Of a stretch of 64,000 nucleotides of DNA, positions 62,782 to 64,000 are shown piece by piece. A program made the translations under genes and the position numbers. Numbering within the stretch: position 1 is the stretch's first letter; each line of letters begins with the position of its first letter. The notes below the pieces were generated by a model. The model made no database searches and was not told the origin of the DNA. It worked only from the letters and a program-made list of their open reading frames with translations. Source of the DNA: JANRJY01 sp033763735 (GTDB taxonomy: Bacteria; Bacteroidota; Bacteroidia; Cytophagales; UBA9547); assembly GCA_033763735.1 (NCBI GenBank), contig JANRJY010000069.1, positions 62,001 to 126,000 of the forward strand, given 5' to 3'.

Positions 62782-64000
62782 TTACTCAATTAATAGTTTT
62801 TTGGAAATAGTGGTGTATTTATTACTAAAATTAACAAAATATAATCCCGATGAAAGCATAAGTGATATTTTATTTATTTCATTAGATTTCAAATTATAGT
62901 CACACATTTTCTTGCCGGTAATATCAGTAATTTGAACAATGCCTTCGCTTGAAGCAATCAAATTCAATTTACCTGATGTTGGATTTGGATACATTTCAAA
63001 GTCAATTTTGTTAATCAATGATTGGGTATTAATTCCTATGGTAGTAATTGGTGGATCAGGTGGTTTGGGCACAATGGGTGTATTTTTTTTGCCGTTGTTC
63101 AACAATATCACGCCACCTCCATTGGTACCAATAATTATTTCTTTATAACCATCATTGTTTAGATCACCGGTCGCAACTGTACAAAAAGCTCCAAAATTTT
63201 TTGTTCCAGCATATCCATCCAAATTATTGTAAATTATATTTGTATCAACTTTTGAGAAAGGTGAGGTAAGTGACTGATTATTAAATTGAAATACTTTCAA
63301 TATCCCATTTCTATCGATAGAAATCAACTCTGTAGTGTCTTTGCTATTCAGTTGAGTTAAATGAACCGAGAAATATTGTTTATCCGCATCATATACAAAA
63401 CCACCAAAAGTGCTATTTTGAAGGTTGAATGAAGGACTTTGGGCTGTTCCTGTATTTTTAAAATATTGAAGCTGACCAGTATATTTGGATATCAATAAAT
63501 CTACCAGATTGTCTGAATCTATTTTAAATAAAAATGCTTTATCATTTCTATTTAATAACACCACACCTGAAGCGCCATTGTTAATTGAAAATGTTTGTAA
63601 TTGACTTAAGTCAAAATTATATGGTTGATTTTTGGAAGAGGAATTTAAAATGTATTTCACTTCAACATTTGCAGTATTCAATTCATAACACAAAAAATAT
63701 AGGTCAGTTAATGAGTCATTATTAATATCCGTAAATCCGGGTGTTAGATAAGAGAAATTATTTCCTGATAAACTTAGATAATCATTTGTTTCAAGAGTAA
63801 AAATCGCAGAGTCTTTGGTGCCAATATTTTTATATAGTGCCAAGCTGGATTTATATTGCCCATTCATAATTGAACCTTTGTTTCCAACGAATAAATCTAA
63901 ATCGCCATCAGAATCATAATCGGATAAAGCTGGAGTTGCATTTTCACCAACTTCAATCATATCTGATTGCAAAAAATCATTTTGTTTGAATTTAAAACTG
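62782..64000 (-). CDS. FG-GAP/VCBS repeat protein with T9SS sorting domain, partial
   Basis: The C-terminal 405 or so residues of a secreted protein that continues past the window edge; the reading frame is open to 64000. FG-GAP/VCBS-type calcium-binding repeats are visible (PALSDYDSDGDLDLFVGNKG, TDINNDSLTDLYFL, DLNNDGYKEIIIGTNGGG), followed by a Pro-rich spacer and a T9SS type A sorting domain (FEMYPNPTSGKLNLIAS ... LSSGLYFVNFSNK). It is probably surface-attached; the N-terminal catalytic or binding part is outside the window. Confidence 0.88.
   Translation of the reverse strand, partial: SFKFKQNDFLQSDMIEVGENATPALSDYDSDGDLDLFVGNKGSIMNGQYKSSLALYKNIGTKDSAIFTLETNDYLSLSGNNFSYLTPGFTDINNDSLTDLYFLCYELNTANVEVKYILNSSSKNQPYNFDLSQLQTFSINNGASGVVLLNRNDKAFLFKIDSDNLVDLLISKYTGQLQYFKNTGTAQSPSFNLQNSTFGGFVYDADKQYFSVHLTQLNSKDTTELISIDRNGILKVFQFNNQSLTSPFSKVDTNIIYNNLDGYAGTKNFGAFCTVATGDLNNDGYKEIIIGTNGGGVILLNNGKKNTPIVPKPPDPPITTIGINTQSLINKIDFEMYPNPTSGKLNLIASSEGIVQITDITGKKMCDYNLKSNEINKISLMLSSGLYFVNFSNKYTTISKKLLIE

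Overview
The window is AT-rich chromosomal DNA from a member of the Bacteroidota. The evidence is of several kinds. Several secreted proteins end in type IX secretion (T9SS) type A sorting domains. PorG-like (DUF6089) and PorE-like envelope proteins are present. Shine-Dalgarno sequences are essentially absent. A Bacteroidota -7 promoter box (TAnnTTTG) recurs 15-30 bases ahead of start codons. No phylogeny can be run here, so the order is left open. No rRNA, tRNA or CRISPR array was seen.

Layout. 1-4455: cell-envelope genes (lptD partial, a MurNAc amidase, an MCE/MlaD-like protein) and an SDR oxidoreductase. 4457-8893: DUF983 protein, ABC-F ATPase, an unusually long NusB and a RelE/ParE-type toxin-antitoxin pair. 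8987-19109: a long leftward envelope-biogenesis run: alpha/beta hydrolase, CBS protein, NAD kinase, two PorG/DUF6089 barrels, UppS and BamA, followed by a PorE-like OmpA protein under its own promoter. 19269-25383: a rightward run of proB, proA, a TMEM220-like protein, two OmpH/Skp chaperones, an LD-carboxypeptidase and a membrane-anchored glycosyltransferase. UppS (undecaprenyl carrier), BamA and Skp (outer-membrane protein insertion), LptD and LptF/G (LPS export) together make this a strongly envelope-centred region.

25591-41141 is the accessory part. It holds a 1523-residue SBBP/Ig-like T9SS cargo, a histidine kinase and LytTR regulator pair, and two neighbouring BspA-type leucine-rich-repeat surface proteins. 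One of these (37593-39509) is cut by a single in-frame stop codon. A multipass membrane protein and a Crp-type regulator follow. A 60-codon remnant of the same membrane protein lies at the other end of the adhesin pair (32338-32520), so this block has undergone duplication and decay.

41244-49169: a BrnT-like toxin with an overlapping small antitoxin candidate, cysC, a flotillin-like protein, rmlA, MoxR, SppA, DUF721, a methyltransferase and ApaG, plus two short membrane ORFs below usual length cut-offs. 49386-54432: an OmpA/PD40 protein and two uncharacterised exported or anchored proteins. 54439-55121: a RAYT transposase between inverted REP-like hairpins. 55210-56453: an AAA ATPase headed by four 15-bp-spaced palindromes that overlap its predicted promoter. 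56488-64000: methyltransferase, LptF/G permease, START-like protein, ribokinase, Lon, and a partial FG-GAP/T9SS cargo that runs off the window.
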